DNA of 64,000 bases, from NCBI GenBank assembly GCA_965237595.1, contig CBDEFY010000001.1:434001-498000 (forward strand). Reading direction: 5' to 3'. The stretch comes from UBA9611 sp965237595. GTDB taxonomy: Bacteria > Chloroflexota > Dehalococcoidia > Lucifugimonadales > UBA3495. The translations under genes and the position numbers were made by a program. Shown piece after piece: positions 53,140 to 61,810 of this stretch; position 1 is the first letter of the stretch, and the number at the start of each line of letters is the position of its first letter. Below the pieces are notes generated by a model. It was not told where the DNA came from. It searched no databases and was given only the letters and a program-made list of their open reading frames with translations.

Positions 53140-53825
53140 GGTCAGGTGACGGGGGTAGTCGCCGGGATGGAGGTGCAGCCCCAGGTTGTTGTTCTGCAAG
53201 CCAGGACCTTCGAGGAGGTGCTGGACTCCTTCCTGCAGGTGGGCAGGGCCTGTGGGGCCGAGGGGCAGGCGGCCCAGACGGTGGCTTCCATGCGGGAGCG
53301 GGTGCAGGCAGTCCAAGACAAGCTTCCCTCGATTGCTAGACGGCCGCGGGTGTTCTCTTTGGAGGGGATCAATCCCTTGGTGGTGGGCGGTCATTGGATC
53401 CCTGACATGCTGGATCTGGCCGGAGGACAGCAGGATATGCTTGATTCCGGCTGTCCGGCCAAGAGGTTGGCCTGGAAAGAAATCCGGGATTATGACCCAG
53501 ACAAGCTATTCATCGACCTATGTTCATCCGATCTGGCCAGAAACCTCCGGGAGGTGCCGTGGCTGGCGGGTCAGGACGGCTGGCGGAATCTCTCTGCGGT
53601 GGAGCATGGCGAAGTCTATCTGATTAATCATTCTTACTTCAGCCGTCCCGGTCCCAGGGTCATCGACGGCCTTGAGATTTTGGCAGAACTGAGTCATCCA
53701 GAGTTTTTCACCGGTCTGGTGCCGGAGGGCACGGTCGCCAAACTCGATGGCCAGCGCTACGCCGGTCTCCCAGCCGGAGAATTGGCCCGTTGCTTCGTTC
53801 CGTACTCCTGAGACCACTTATTCGC

Positions 53826-53854
53826 TGGCACACCAATAATCGAGCGTATATAAT
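53826..53854 (+). promoter_or_regulatory. Possible promoter for the flavin reductase gene
   Basis: A perfect TATAAT lies at 53849-53854, 42 bases before the TTG start; the -35 region (near 53826, TGGCAC) is a poor match, so confidence is moderate. Confidence 0.4.
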
Positions 53855-53895
53855 ATTGGTTCTTTCCCAGTATCACTCTAAGTGTAGGTCAAGTC

Positions 53896-54381
53896 TTGTT
53901 AGACAAAGACGATTTTAGGTCCGCCCTGTCCCAGTTCGCCACCGGAGTAACGGTCATAACCACCCTGGATGACGAGGGGCAGCCCCACTCCATGACAGCC
54001 AACGCCTTCTCGTCGATCTGCCTCGACCCGCCAACAATCATGGTCTGTATCGCACACGGCACTCACACCTATGGTTACGTCGAGAAGTCCGGCAGTTTTG
54101 GGGTAAATATCCTGAGACGTGAACAGCAGGAACTGGGCGCCTACTTCGCCAAGAGACCGGAAGACCGCACCGGTGAAGTTGAATACCACTACTCGGAAGC
54201 GGAAGACGGGGTGCCCGTACTGGACGACTCGATGGTCTTCCTGGGCTGCGAGGTGGTGGGCTCCCATGTATACGGGGACCATACGATCTACGTGGCCGGG
54301 GTAAAAGAGATGCGCCGGAACGAGGCCGGCGCACCATTGATGTTTTACGCTAGCCGCTGGTACGATCCAGCCGAGGGTTAG
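53896..54381 (+). CDS. Flavin reductase family protein
   Basis: A 161-residue FMN-binding split-barrel reductase (HpaC-like). Motifs: FATGVTVITTLDDEG, HSMTANAFSSICLDPPTIMV, SGSFGVNILRREQQELGAYF and the C-terminal GDHTIYVAGVKEM strand with the conserved GDH. It supplies reduced flavin using NAD(P)H, usually to a monooxygenase; no such partner is adjacent. Start is TTG at 53896. Full length for the family. Confidence 0.9.
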   Translation: MLDKDDFRSALSQFATGVTVITTLDDEGQPHSMTANAFSSICLDPPTIMVCIAHGTHTYGYVEKSGSFGVNILRREQQELGAYFAKRPEDRTGEVEYHYSEAEDGVPVLDDSMVFLGCEVVGSHVYGDHTIYVAGVKEMRRNEAGAPLMFYASRWYDPAEG

Positions 54382-54582
54382 GCCGGAGATACAACTGCAT
54401 CCATACCAGTTAACACCGTTGTAGGAAGAATCTGTGAGCTCTATGGGGAGGTTGACGGTGTTCTTGAGAAACTCCCCGATGGTTTCCTTCGAAGACGGTG
54501 AGGTGCCTGGGTCCAGGCAGCTTGATATGGGGAATTCCGTCTAATATCACGGCGTCCCCGACCTCAGGCAAGGAGGACCAGC

Positions 54583-55245
54583 ATGGCTGAACGCACACAG
54601 ATACGACTGCGCGCCTTTGCTCTTTTTGCTGCACCGGTGCCTTTGCTGGTTGCTTTCATCATCCATCCCTATCTAATAAACGAGTTCGATATCTCAGCGG
54701 TGGCCGCAGACGTTGTGGCCGACCCTGGGCGTTGGGTGTTGGCGCACATCATGCTTATGGTCGGATTCACGGTCATACTCATCGCCGTCGTTGCACTCCG
54801 AGAGTTGCTACGGACGGCTGGCGAGGAGCGATGGAGCATCATCGCGGTGCCGCTATTGATTGGCGGCGGCACTGTGTTCAACGCAGTATGGGGTATGGAG
54901 ATCGCGGTCGCGGCGGTTGCCAATGTGGGCGGGGATGTGGAGGCTGTCTTCAATGAAAGCGACCGGTGGTTAGGACCGGCGGGGATCGTAGGCTACGTGA
55001 TGTGGATTTTCGGCTGGCTCAGCATGGCGCTGGCCGTATATCGCAGCAGAATTCTTGGGCGAAGACAGACGTGGGTGGTCCTAGCTGCAACAATCGTCAT
55101 GATTGGCGGATTGTCGTATCCTTCGACCGGCGGAGGCTATCTGTTCGCCTTCGGCTAGCTGGGGTTCACCTGGATGTTGGGTTACCACGCCTTGTTGGGC
55201 GAGGGCCACTCGGGAAGGTCATCGGAGCAACTAGCGGCAAATTAG
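54583..55245 (+). pseudogene. Membrane protein with a late in-frame TAG
   Basis: A protein with about five hydrophobic segments (ALFAAPVPLLVAFIIHPYLI, VLAHIMLMVGFTVILIAVVA, SIIAVPLLIGGGTVFNAVWG, IVGYVMWIFGWLSMALAVY, VVLAATIVMIGGLSYPS). An AGGAGG site precedes the ATG. Frame 54583-55155 ends at TAG (55156-55158), but the same frame continues as LGFTWMLGYHALLGEGHSGR to a second TAG at 55243, which looks like the last helix and tail. A single base change (CAG or TGG to TAG) would explain this; alternatively the 191-residue form is the product. Family not recognised. Confidence 0.55.
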
Positions 55246-55364
55246 AGGGGCGGCGTCTTAGCCGAGGGTGCGGTCTCTTGGGGGAAGACTAGGTGTCAGG
55301 TGGTTGAGTGCCGCAACTACCAGACCACCACCTGTGGGCAGGCCTGTTGCCTCAGGCTTGCCAG

Positions 55365-56054
55365 CTAATCAATGCTCGCCATGAATCGTTCAATCTCTTC
55401 GTTAACCTTCTGGTATTTATCCATCTGCACAAAGTGAGTGCCGCCCGGGATGACAGTCTCCCGGGCGTTTTTTATGTGCTTGGTCAGGTAATCGGCATAT
55501 TTGACCGGAGTCATGACATCGTCGCTTCCGCAGAGCACCTGAGTCGGGAGGTCTATCTCGCCGAGCCGGTCCATGACCTCAAACCGGTCGCAAGCCAAAA
55601 GGTCATTCAATTCGACCTCTGGGCCAACTTCCGTCGCCCTTTGGGCCAGCACCGGGTGCATGTCGGGGGCCACGCCCTTGAAATATTTCATATGGCCGGC
55701 CAGCCATTTGGAGCTATCCGGGCCGGGTTTGCGGCAGCTTTCCAGGTAGTCTGGATCCACCCACAGACGGGCGCCCGTCCCCAGGAGAATGATTCCTTTT
55801 AGTTCTTGCGGGTACCGCAGCGCATATAGCAGGGTAATCGCCCCGCCCATCGAATGCCCGCAGAGGACGACATCTTTGTACCGCCGGGCCGTGATGAACC
55901 CCCGCACCCACTCCAGATAACCTTCAATATCACGGCAGGCCTTGCCTGCGGAGTGTCCGGGAAGGTCGATCGCTTTGGAATTGCGGAAGTGCCGGAGCTG
56001 GTAGTAATAAGCCAGGCTGGAACTGCCAGCCCCGTGCAAGAAAACAAGTTTCAT
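55365..56054 (-). CDS. Alpha/beta hydrolase
   Basis: A 229-residue single-domain hydrolase: LVFLHGAGSSSLAYYYQLRH, nucleophile elbow LCGHSMGGAITLLY, Asp in LCGSDDVMTPV and His in GGTHFVQMDK. Similar to haloperoxidase- and 3-oxoadipate-lactonase-like enzymes; substrate unknown. It may be co-directional with gyrA but is separated from it by a terminator. Confidence 0.86.
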   Translation of the reverse strand: MKLVFLHGAGSSSLAYYYQLRHFRNSKAIDLPGHSAGKACRDIEGYLEWVRGFITARRYKDVVLCGHSMGGAITLLYALRYPQELKGIILLGTGARLWVDPDYLESCRKPGPDSSKWLAGHMKYFKGVAPDMHPVLAQRATEVGPEVELNDLLACDRFEVMDRLGEIDLPTQVLCGSDDVMTPVKYADYLTKHIKNARETVIPGGTHFVQMDKYQKVNEEIERFMASID

Positions 56055-56179
56055 CTGAGCTCTCTTATGATGCTTGCCGCCAATAAATAGGATATTGACG
56101 GTTATACACTATCAACTACTCATGGCACATATTATAGAAATCCACGCCTAAATTCAACCGATGCACCCCAACCGCAAAG

Positions 56180-56217
56180 AGAAAGAAAGCGCCGTGAATC
56201 AACGGCGCTTTCTTTCT
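56180..56217 (-). terminator. Intrinsic terminator of gyrA
   Basis: A perfect 16-bp stem AGAAAGAAAGCGCCGT (56180-56195) with its complement (56202-56217) and a 6-base loop, 21 bases after the gyrA stop. The lower stem supplies the T-rich run on either strand. Confidence 0.88.
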
Positions 56218-56237
56218 GGCCGGGCTATTTGACCGGG

Positions 56238-58856
56238 TTATTTTGCGTTGGTTCCGTTGGCCTTTGGGCCTTTGCCACCAGAAGTTTTAGGTTTGGATGC
56301 TTTGGGACTGGAAGCTTCAGAATCGGCAGGTTTAGCATTGGTGGGTTTGGCATCGCCGCCGCCGTTCTTTCCGTTGCTCGCTCCGTTTCCGGCTTCTTGG
56401 GTCTCAGACTCCTGGAAGCAGGCGATGGAGGCAACGTAGTCGTCGGGCTCACGGTCGCGCCAGACAATCACGCCCTGGGTATTGCGTCCGCTGACGCGGA
56501 CATCCTCCAGAGTAATCCGCACGACCTGGGCCTTGGCTGAGATGATGAGAATCAGTTGATCCGGTCCATCGGACACCACTCTGGCGGCCGCCACCCTACC
56601 AGCCTTATCGGAGGTGCGGAATGTGCGTACCCCTTGACCGCCTCTGGAGTGGCGCGGGTAGCTGGCCAACGGAGTACTCTTGCCGTAGCCGTGTACACTG
56701 ACAATCAGGAGGTGGCTGTTGGGCGTAACCGTGCTCATGACGACCACTTGGTCTTTGTCCAGGAGCCGTATGCCCCGGACACCGCCAGCGGTGCGGGAGC
56801 GTGGGGTCAGCCCGGAGACGGGGAACTTTATTGCTTGTCCGTTCTCCGTCACCATGACCACGTCTTTGGCTTCGCCCACTTGAGCGACTGAGACCAATTC
56901 ATCGCCTTGTTCCAGGTCAAACACGATGAGACCGGACGGGCGGATGCGGGTCAGCTCGCCCGTTTTGAGGGCCTTAATCTCACCCTTCTTGGTGGCCAAC
57001 AAGAGAGGGTATTCGTCTCTGGGATTCTCGATGAGGAGCATGGCCTGTATCTGCTCCCCACGGTCCAAGGGCAGTATGTTGGCCAGCAAGACTCCTCTAC
57101 TGGTGCGGGATGAATCCCCGTGTATTTGGTAGGCCTTCAAGGGGTATACCCGCCCTCGGTTGGTGAAGAAGAACAGAGTGTCGTGGGTGTCAACCACCAC
57201 CAGGTCCATCACGGCATCGTCTTCCCTGGTCCGCATCCCCAGCACACCCTTTCCACCCCGGTGTTGGGTGCGGAAGGTGTCGGACGGCACGCGCTTAACG
57301 TAGCCCTTCTGGCTCAGCGTGATAATGACGTCTTCCTGGGGGATGAAGGACTCGTCGGTCTGGTCGGCGAGTTCGGCATCGTGAATCACCGTCCTCCGCG
57401 GGTTGTTGAAGGACTTCTTCAGCGCCTGAGTCTCAGATTTGATTTCGGCCAAGACCAAGGCCGGGCTGGCCAACAACGCCTCAAGTTCGGCAATCTTCTT
57501 GAGCAGGTCTTCGTGCTCGGTTTCCAGCCGTTCCTGTTCCAAAGCGGCCAGACGGCGTAGCTGCATGTCCAAGATGGCCTGGGCTTGGACCTCGCTCAGG
57601 TCCAACGTCGACATCAGGTTCGTCCGCGCGTTCTCAACGTCGGCGGAATTCCGGATAATCTCGATGACCTCGTCCATGCGGGCAAGGGCCAGCAGAAGTC
57701 CCTGTACCACATGGTCGCGGTCCTGTGCCTTTTCCAATTGGAATTCGGAGCGGCGCCGCATAACTTCTTGTCGGTGTTCGATGAACAGGACCAGGCAACG
57801 CTTAAGCGGCAGAACCTGGGGCTGGCCGTCCACCAAGGCCAACATAATGGTGTTGAACGAGCTCCTAAGCGCCGTGTGGCGGAACAGGTTGTTCAGCACC
57901 ACGTAGGTCTGGGCGTCCCGGCGCAGTTCGATGACAATCCGCATACCCTGCCGGTCGGATTCGTCCCGGATGTCTGAGATACCCTCCAGTTTCTTTTCCC
58001 TGGTCAGGGTGGCAATCTTCTCGACCAGGTTGGCTTTGTTGACCTGATAGGGAAGCTCGGTGATGATTATCTGTTCCCGGTCTCCTCTGAGCTCTTCAAC
58101 TTCGGTGGTGGCCTCCATGATGATGCGGCCACGCCCGGTGGTGTAGGTATCGAAGATGCCTTGGCGGCCGAGGATATTGGCGCCCGTTGGGAAATCCGGG
58201 CCCTTAACCGCCCGCATCAACTGCTCGGTGGTAGTGTCGCGGTCGTCAATCAGCAGATCGATGGCATCGCAGATCTCTCCCAAATTATGGGGAGGGATAT
58301 TGGTGGCCATTCCCACGGCGATGCCTGACGCGCCGTTGACCAGCATATTGGGCATGCGTGCCGGCAGTACCGTCGGCTCGCCCAGGGAATCGTCGAAGTT
58401 GGGGGCGAAATCGACGGTGTTTTGGTCGATGTCCGCCAACAACTCGTCGGCGATGGGGGCCAAGCGTGCTTCGGTGTACCGCATGGCCGCTGGAGGGTCG
58501 CCGTCAATGCTGCCGAAATTGCCCTGCCCTGCGATCAGGGGGTAACGCATGGAGAAATCTTGGGCCATACGGACTAGGGCGTCGTACACCGAGCCTTCAC
58601 CGTGGGGGTGGAACTTGCCCAATACCTCTCCCGCAATCCGGGCGCTCTTCCTGAAGGCGGAGTTGGGGCGGATACCCATATCGTGCATCGCATATAAGAT
58701 GCGGCGTTGGACCGGTTTCAGTCCATCGCGCACGTCGGGAAGAGCCCTGGCCACGATAACGCTCATGGCATAGGTCAGGTACGATGTGCGCATCTCCTCT
58801 TCGATGCGGATCGGGCGCTCTCCCGCGTTGGGCTCCTCGGGTGTAGTAGTTACCAT
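56238..58856 (-). CDS. gyrA: DNA gyrase subunit A
   Basis: The 872-residue breakage-rejoining subunit of gyrase. The catalytic tyrosine lies in PAAMRYTEARL (about residue 127), the winged-helix and tower regions follow, and the C-terminal pinwheel begins with the gyrase box QHRGGKGVLGM, which supports gyrase rather than topoisomerase IV. The last ~45 residues are a low-complexity Lys/Pro/Ser/Gly tail. In the quinolone region HPHGEGSVYDALVRMAQ, the positions of E. coli Asp82, Ser83 and Ala84 are Glu, Gly and Ser. No gyrB is present in this window. The gene ends before a strong terminator. Confidence 0.97.
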   Translation of the reverse strand: MVTTTPEEPNAGERPIRIEEEMRTSYLTYAMSVIVARALPDVRDGLKPVQRRILYAMHDMGIRPNSAFRKSARIAGEVLGKFHPHGEGSVYDALVRMAQDFSMRYPLIAGQGNFGSIDGDPPAAMRYTEARLAPIADELLADIDQNTVDFAPNFDDSLGEPTVLPARMPNMLVNGASGIAVGMATNIPPHNLGEICDAIDLLIDDRDTTTEQLMRAVKGPDFPTGANILGRQGIFDTYTTGRGRIIMEATTEVEELRGDREQIIITELPYQVNKANLVEKIATLTREKKLEGISDIRDESDRQGMRIVIELRRDAQTYVVLNNLFRHTALRSSFNTIMLALVDGQPQVLPLKRCLVLFIEHRQEVMRRRSEFQLEKAQDRDHVVQGLLLALARMDEVIEIIRNSADVENARTNLMSTLDLSEVQAQAILDMQLRRLAALEQERLETEHEDLLKKIAELEALLASPALVLAEIKSETQALKKSFNNPRRTVIHDAELADQTDESFIPQEDVIITLSQKGYVKRVPSDTFRTQHRGGKGVLGMRTREDDAVMDLVVVDTHDTLFFFTNRGRVYPLKAYQIHGDSSRTSRGVLLANILPLDRGEQIQAMLLIENPRDEYPLLLATKKGEIKALKTGELTRIRPSGLIVFDLEQGDELVSVAQVGEAKDVVMVTENGQAIKFPVSGLTPRSRTAGGVRGIRLLDKDQVVVMSTVTPNSHLLIVSVHGYGKSTPLASYPRHSRGGQGVRTFRTSDKAGRVAAARVVSDGPDQLILIISAKAQVVRITLEDVRVSGRNTQGVIVWRDREPDDYVASIACFQESETQEAGNGASNGKNGGGDAKPTNAKPADSEASSPKASKPKTSGGKGPKANGTNAK

Positions 58857-59001
58857 CGATCAATGCTCCTCGCGAGCCCACTCTTGCTGGGGGACGTTTC
58901 CAGCTTGTGGATTGAATATCGGCGTGTTGGCGCGGAGGTGGTCTTCATCCTGATTTTTTGGCACAGAGACGAAACCTGAGTGGAGGCTGGCTAAACCGGA
59001 G

Positions 59002-59712
59002 TTAGGCGGCGAGGGCGGAGATATAGGTCTCGGCCCGCTCGTGCAACCCAAGGAACAGGTTGCCGAACAGTTTGGGGACCTCATCCTGCCGCTCTGGGTG
59101 ACATTGCAACCCAATCACCCAGCTATGTTCCGGGCTTTCCAGCCCTTCAATCAACCCATCCTCCACCTCATATGCTGTGGTCATTAGGCGCAGTGCCCGT
59201 TGCGCTTCTTTCAATCCCTGATGGTGCAGGCTGTTCACCTTGAAGAAGCCTGCCATTCCAATCACGGCCGCAATCTTGGCGCCCGGAGCGATATATATCT
59301 GGTGGTATGCCGACTCCCAATGTCCGTTATTATTCTGGGACTTGTGGTCCGGGAGGTCTTGTATCAGCTTCCCGCCGAAGGCTACGTTCAACAATTGCAT
59401 GCCCCGGCAGATGGCCAGTACCGGCATGTCCCGGTCCAATGCGTATTCCAGGATGCGCAGTTCCAAGTCGTCCAAGGGCCGGCGGAGTTCCAGACCGGCA
59501 TTGGGGTCGGGTTCCTCCCCATACAGGGTCGGATCGATGTCCGGGCCGCCTGGGAGGAGGAGGCCGCCAACGTCCCCCATCAACTCGTCTGTGGGCACGG
59601 CGCCGTGAGTATCCGGCATCAGGACACGCACGTCCGCCCCTGCGGACTCCATCACTTCAACGTACCGGCGTGCGTTCCTGGCGCTGGAAGACGTGATAGC
59701 TACGATTGCCAT
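59002..59712 (-). CDS. Peptidase C26 / gamma-glutamyl-GABA hydrolase-like amidotransferase
   Basis: A 236-residue class I glutamine amidotransferase-fold protein. The Cys nucleophile is in VLAICRGMQLLNV, and GLQCHPERQ provides the His-Glu pair; GLLLPGGPDIDPTLYGEEPD and VNSLHHQGL are typical of PuuD-like gamma-glutamyl hydrolases. It probably cleaves a gamma-glutamyl amide. The ATG at 59712 is preferred to one 19 codons upstream, since those residues are unlike the family. It is divergent from xdhC. Confidence 0.85.
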   Translation of the reverse strand: MAIVAITSSSARNARRYVEVMESAGADVRVLMPDTHGAVPTDELMGDVGGLLLPGGPDIDPTLYGEEPDPNAGLELRRPLDDLELRILEYALDRDMPVLAICRGMQLLNVAFGGKLIQDLPDHKSQNNNGHWESAYHQIYIAPGAKIAAVIGMAGFFKVNSLHHQGLKEAQRALRLMTTAYEVEDGLIEGLESPEHSWVIGLQCHPERQDEVPKLFGNLFLGLHERAETYISALAA

Positions 59713-59898
59713 ACGACATAACATTGTAACTGAATTGTGCCTGCAGTTACAGTGATCCAACGTCAGCATTGGGCGGATTTCGGTGTCTATTCACGCCTGT
59801 TATCGTTTGCTCCCAGGCGTCCAATTTTGATAAGCTAGTGATTAGGTATTTAGACAGGACTGCGGACGCGATTATGGGTTTTCAGGTACCGCTGTCAA

Positions 59899-59923
59899 CC
59901 AACTAGATTGCACACCTAGTTGG
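59899..59923. promoter_or_regulatory. Inverted repeat in the divergent spacer before xdhC
   Basis: CCAACTAG and CTAGTTGG form a perfect 8-bp inverted repeat separated by nine bases, 32 bases before the xdhC start. Operator or small hairpin; no known regulator assigned. Confidence 0.35.
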
Positions 59924-59954
59924 ATTCGAGGATTCCGGGGAACGAAGGCGATAG

Positions 59955-61082
59955 ATGAAAGAAGTAATACAGGGAGCGGTTGACGACCTGAAGGACGGAC
60001 AACCGTGTGTTTTGGCCACCGTGGTGCGGACCAAGGGTTCCACTCCGCAGAAGGCTGGCGCAATGCTGCTCGTTCGGCAAGACGGCAGCGGAATGGGCAC
60101 CTTGGGCGGGGGCTGCGTGGAGGGTGACATCTGGTTCGCGGCGAAAGAGATACTGCGGCAGAACGGCGGCCCCGAGTTCAAAGACTACTATCTGAATGAA
60201 GACATCGCCGCACGCGACGGCTTGGTCTGTGGCGGCACCATGTACTTCTATCTGGAACCGCTACGGGACCCCGACGATTTCCTGTCCTTCGGCAATGAGA
60301 TCGTGGATGCCTACGACGGCGGCCAGCCGGTCAGCTTGGCTACCGTGGTCAATGGGAAAGAGGGCGGTCCACCCCTTGGCTCCAAACTGCTATTGCGGGT
60401 GGATGGCTCCGTGTCCGGCTCCCTGGGCAACGCCGAGTTGGACGACCAGGCTATCGAGATTGCCCAAAAAGTGGCCGACGTTGGCAGCAGCGAGTCCTTC
60501 AGCACCGCCGACGGCACTGAGGTCTTCGTTGAAGGGTTCACCACGCCTCCGACTTTGGTGACGGTGGGCGGCGGACACGTGGGCAAGGCCACTGCGGACC
60601 TGGCCCATTTCCTCGGCTACCGGGTGTACCTGGTGGACGACCGGCCCGAGTTCTCCAACGAAGAGCGATTCCCCTACGCCGGCAAAACGGTAGTTGCCCC
60701 CTACGACAAGTGGGCGGAGCAGCTAGACCTGAATGTGAACACCTTTGTTGTGGTGGCGACTCGCGGCCACCGTTACGACGATATGGCTTTGGAATCGGCC
60801 CTCAGCACCCGCGCCCGGTACATCGGGTTACTGGGAAGCCGACGCAAGACCATCATGATCTTTAGGCGCCTACTCCAACAGGGTGTGCCCCTGGACCGCA
60901 TCAAAGAGGTCTACGCCCCCGTGGGCCTGAACATCGGAGCGCTAGAGCCCGAAGAATTGGCCGTCAGCATCATGTCCGAGATCATCATGGTGCGCCGCGG
61001 CGGCGACGGTGGGCGGATGCAAATGGGCGAATGGTACATCGACCGGGCGGCAAACATCGCCGAACGCACGGTCGAAGTCTAG
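59955..61082 (+). CDS. XdhC/CoxI family molybdoenzyme maturation protein
   Basis: A 375-residue protein of the XdhC/CoxI group, which binds molybdenum cofactor and helps insert it into xanthine- or CO-dehydrogenase-type enzymes. N-terminal CVLATVVRTKGSTPQKAGAM and GTLGGGCVEGDIW are the XdhC signature; the C-terminal half is a Rossmann domain starting TLVTVGGGHVGKATADLAHF, with IGLLGSRRKTIMIFRRL. Followed after 11 bases by the MocA-like gene, giving a maturation pair. No molybdoenzyme structural genes lie in the window. Confidence 0.92.
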   Translation: MKEVIQGAVDDLKDGQPCVLATVVRTKGSTPQKAGAMLLVRQDGSGMGTLGGGCVEGDIWFAAKEILRQNGGPEFKDYYLNEDIAARDGLVCGGTMYFYLEPLRDPDDFLSFGNEIVDAYDGGQPVSLATVVNGKEGGPPLGSKLLLRVDGSVSGSLGNAELDDQAIEIAQKVADVGSSESFSTADGTEVFVEGFTTPPTLVTVGGGHVGKATADLAHFLGYRVYLVDDRPEFSNEERFPYAGKTVVAPYDKWAEQLDLNVNTFVVVATRGHRYDDMALESALSTRARYIGLLGSRRKTIMIFRRLLQQGVPLDRIKEVYAPVGLNIGALEPEELAVSIMSEIIMVRRGGDGGRMQMGEWYIDRAANIAERTVEV

Positions 61083-61093
61083 GTCCCGGCCCG

Positions 61094-61693
61094 ATGCCCG
61101 GAGTCTGGGCGATACTTCTTGCCGCCGGCGAGTCCAGCCGCATGGGCCAGCTCAAGGCCCTGCTCCCGTGGCGGTACACCACCCTGCTGGAACACCAACT
61201 CCGTTCACTTTCGGACGCCGGTGTCCTACAGGTGGTCGTGGTTCTTGGCCATGCCGCAGACAGTCTTAAGCCGATCGTCGAATCCGTAAACGGCGCTTCG
61301 TGGGTGCTGAACCCCCTTTATCTTCAGGGCAAGTCCACCTCGCTTAAGACAGGCGTGGCAGCTCTGGCCGGCCAGAAGGTCTCGGACGTGCTCCTACTGA
61401 ACGTAGACCAGCCCCGGAGCGCGACTACGGTGCGGACTGTGCTGGACCGCCATCTGGCATCGTCCCACCGGATCACCATCCCCACCCATGGTGGTAAGGG
61501 CGGCCACCCCATCATCATCTCGGCCGAGTTGCTGCCGGAACTGGGGGAGATTGAAGAGGAATCCCAAGGCCTGAAAGCCGTGGTGCGCCGGCATGCGGAA
61601 GCCACGGAGAGGTTCGAGCTGGATGATCCAGAAATCCTCTGGGACCTGAACACGCCGGAGCAGTACCAAAAAGCCCTGGACTCAGGCCTCTAG
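61094..61693 (+). CDS. MobA/MocA-like nucleotidyltransferase
   Basis: A 199-residue NTP-transferase. The nucleotide-binding signature is ILLAAGESSRMGQLKALLPW, with VLLLNVDQPRSA holding the metal-binding Asp and GHPIIISAELLPEL further down. Relatives attach CMP or GMP to molybdopterin (MocA/MobA). The start ATG at 61094 immediately precedes the signature. Together with xdhC it suggests cytidylyl-molybdopterin cofactor supply for a xanthine-dehydrogenase-type enzyme elsewhere. Confidence 0.85.
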   Translation: MPGVWAILLAAGESSRMGQLKALLPWRYTTLLEHQLRSLSDAGVLQVVVVLGHAADSLKPIVESVNGASWVLNPLYLQGKSTSLKTGVAALAGQKVSDVLLLNVDQPRSATTVRTVLDRHLASSHRITIPTHGGKGGHPIIISAELLPELGEIEEESQGLKAVVRRHAEATERFELDDPEILWDLNTPEQYQKALDSGL

Positions 61694-61725
61694 GCGGGCC
61701 CGAAACCTCGGATAAAATTGGGCCA

Positions 61726-61768
61726 AACCAATGTAGGGGCACGGCACTGCCGTGCCCCTACATTGGTT
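61726..61768. repeat. Perfect 21-bp-arm palindrome
   Basis: Two 21-base arms (61726-61746 and 61748-61768) around one central base are exactly complementary; the core reads GTAGGGGCACGGC. From general knowledge, this type of GTAGGGGCACGGC.CCGTGCCCCTAC repeat is widespread in Chloroflexota and cyanobacteria. Lying between convergent genes, it may also act as a transcription stop. Confidence 0.75.
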
Positions 61769-61810
61769 GAAGGTTATCGCAAATAGGAGAGGCGGCGATA
61801 CCGATGGCCC

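Larger units (their letters stand above)
52717..53811 (+). pseudogene. BtuF-like substrate-binding protein broken by an IS3 end and a 72-bp duplication
   Basis: The 5' part codes MKICSLLPSGTEILFALGLG...GENPFEFT and stops at TAG (52942-52944) inside an IS3 right-end fragment (52938-52985). The 3' part reads DWLVRESPDVILTQDLCHVC, QVTGVVAGMEVQPQVVVLQA to the end, in phase with the first part through the second copy of the duplicated 72 bases. Together they look like a vitamin B12 or siderophore-binding protein (helical backbone metal receptor) without signal peptide. The two duplicate copies (52991-53062 and 53068-53139) would give repeated DWLVRESPDVILTQ. No permease or ATPase gene is adjacent. 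Confidence 0.85.
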
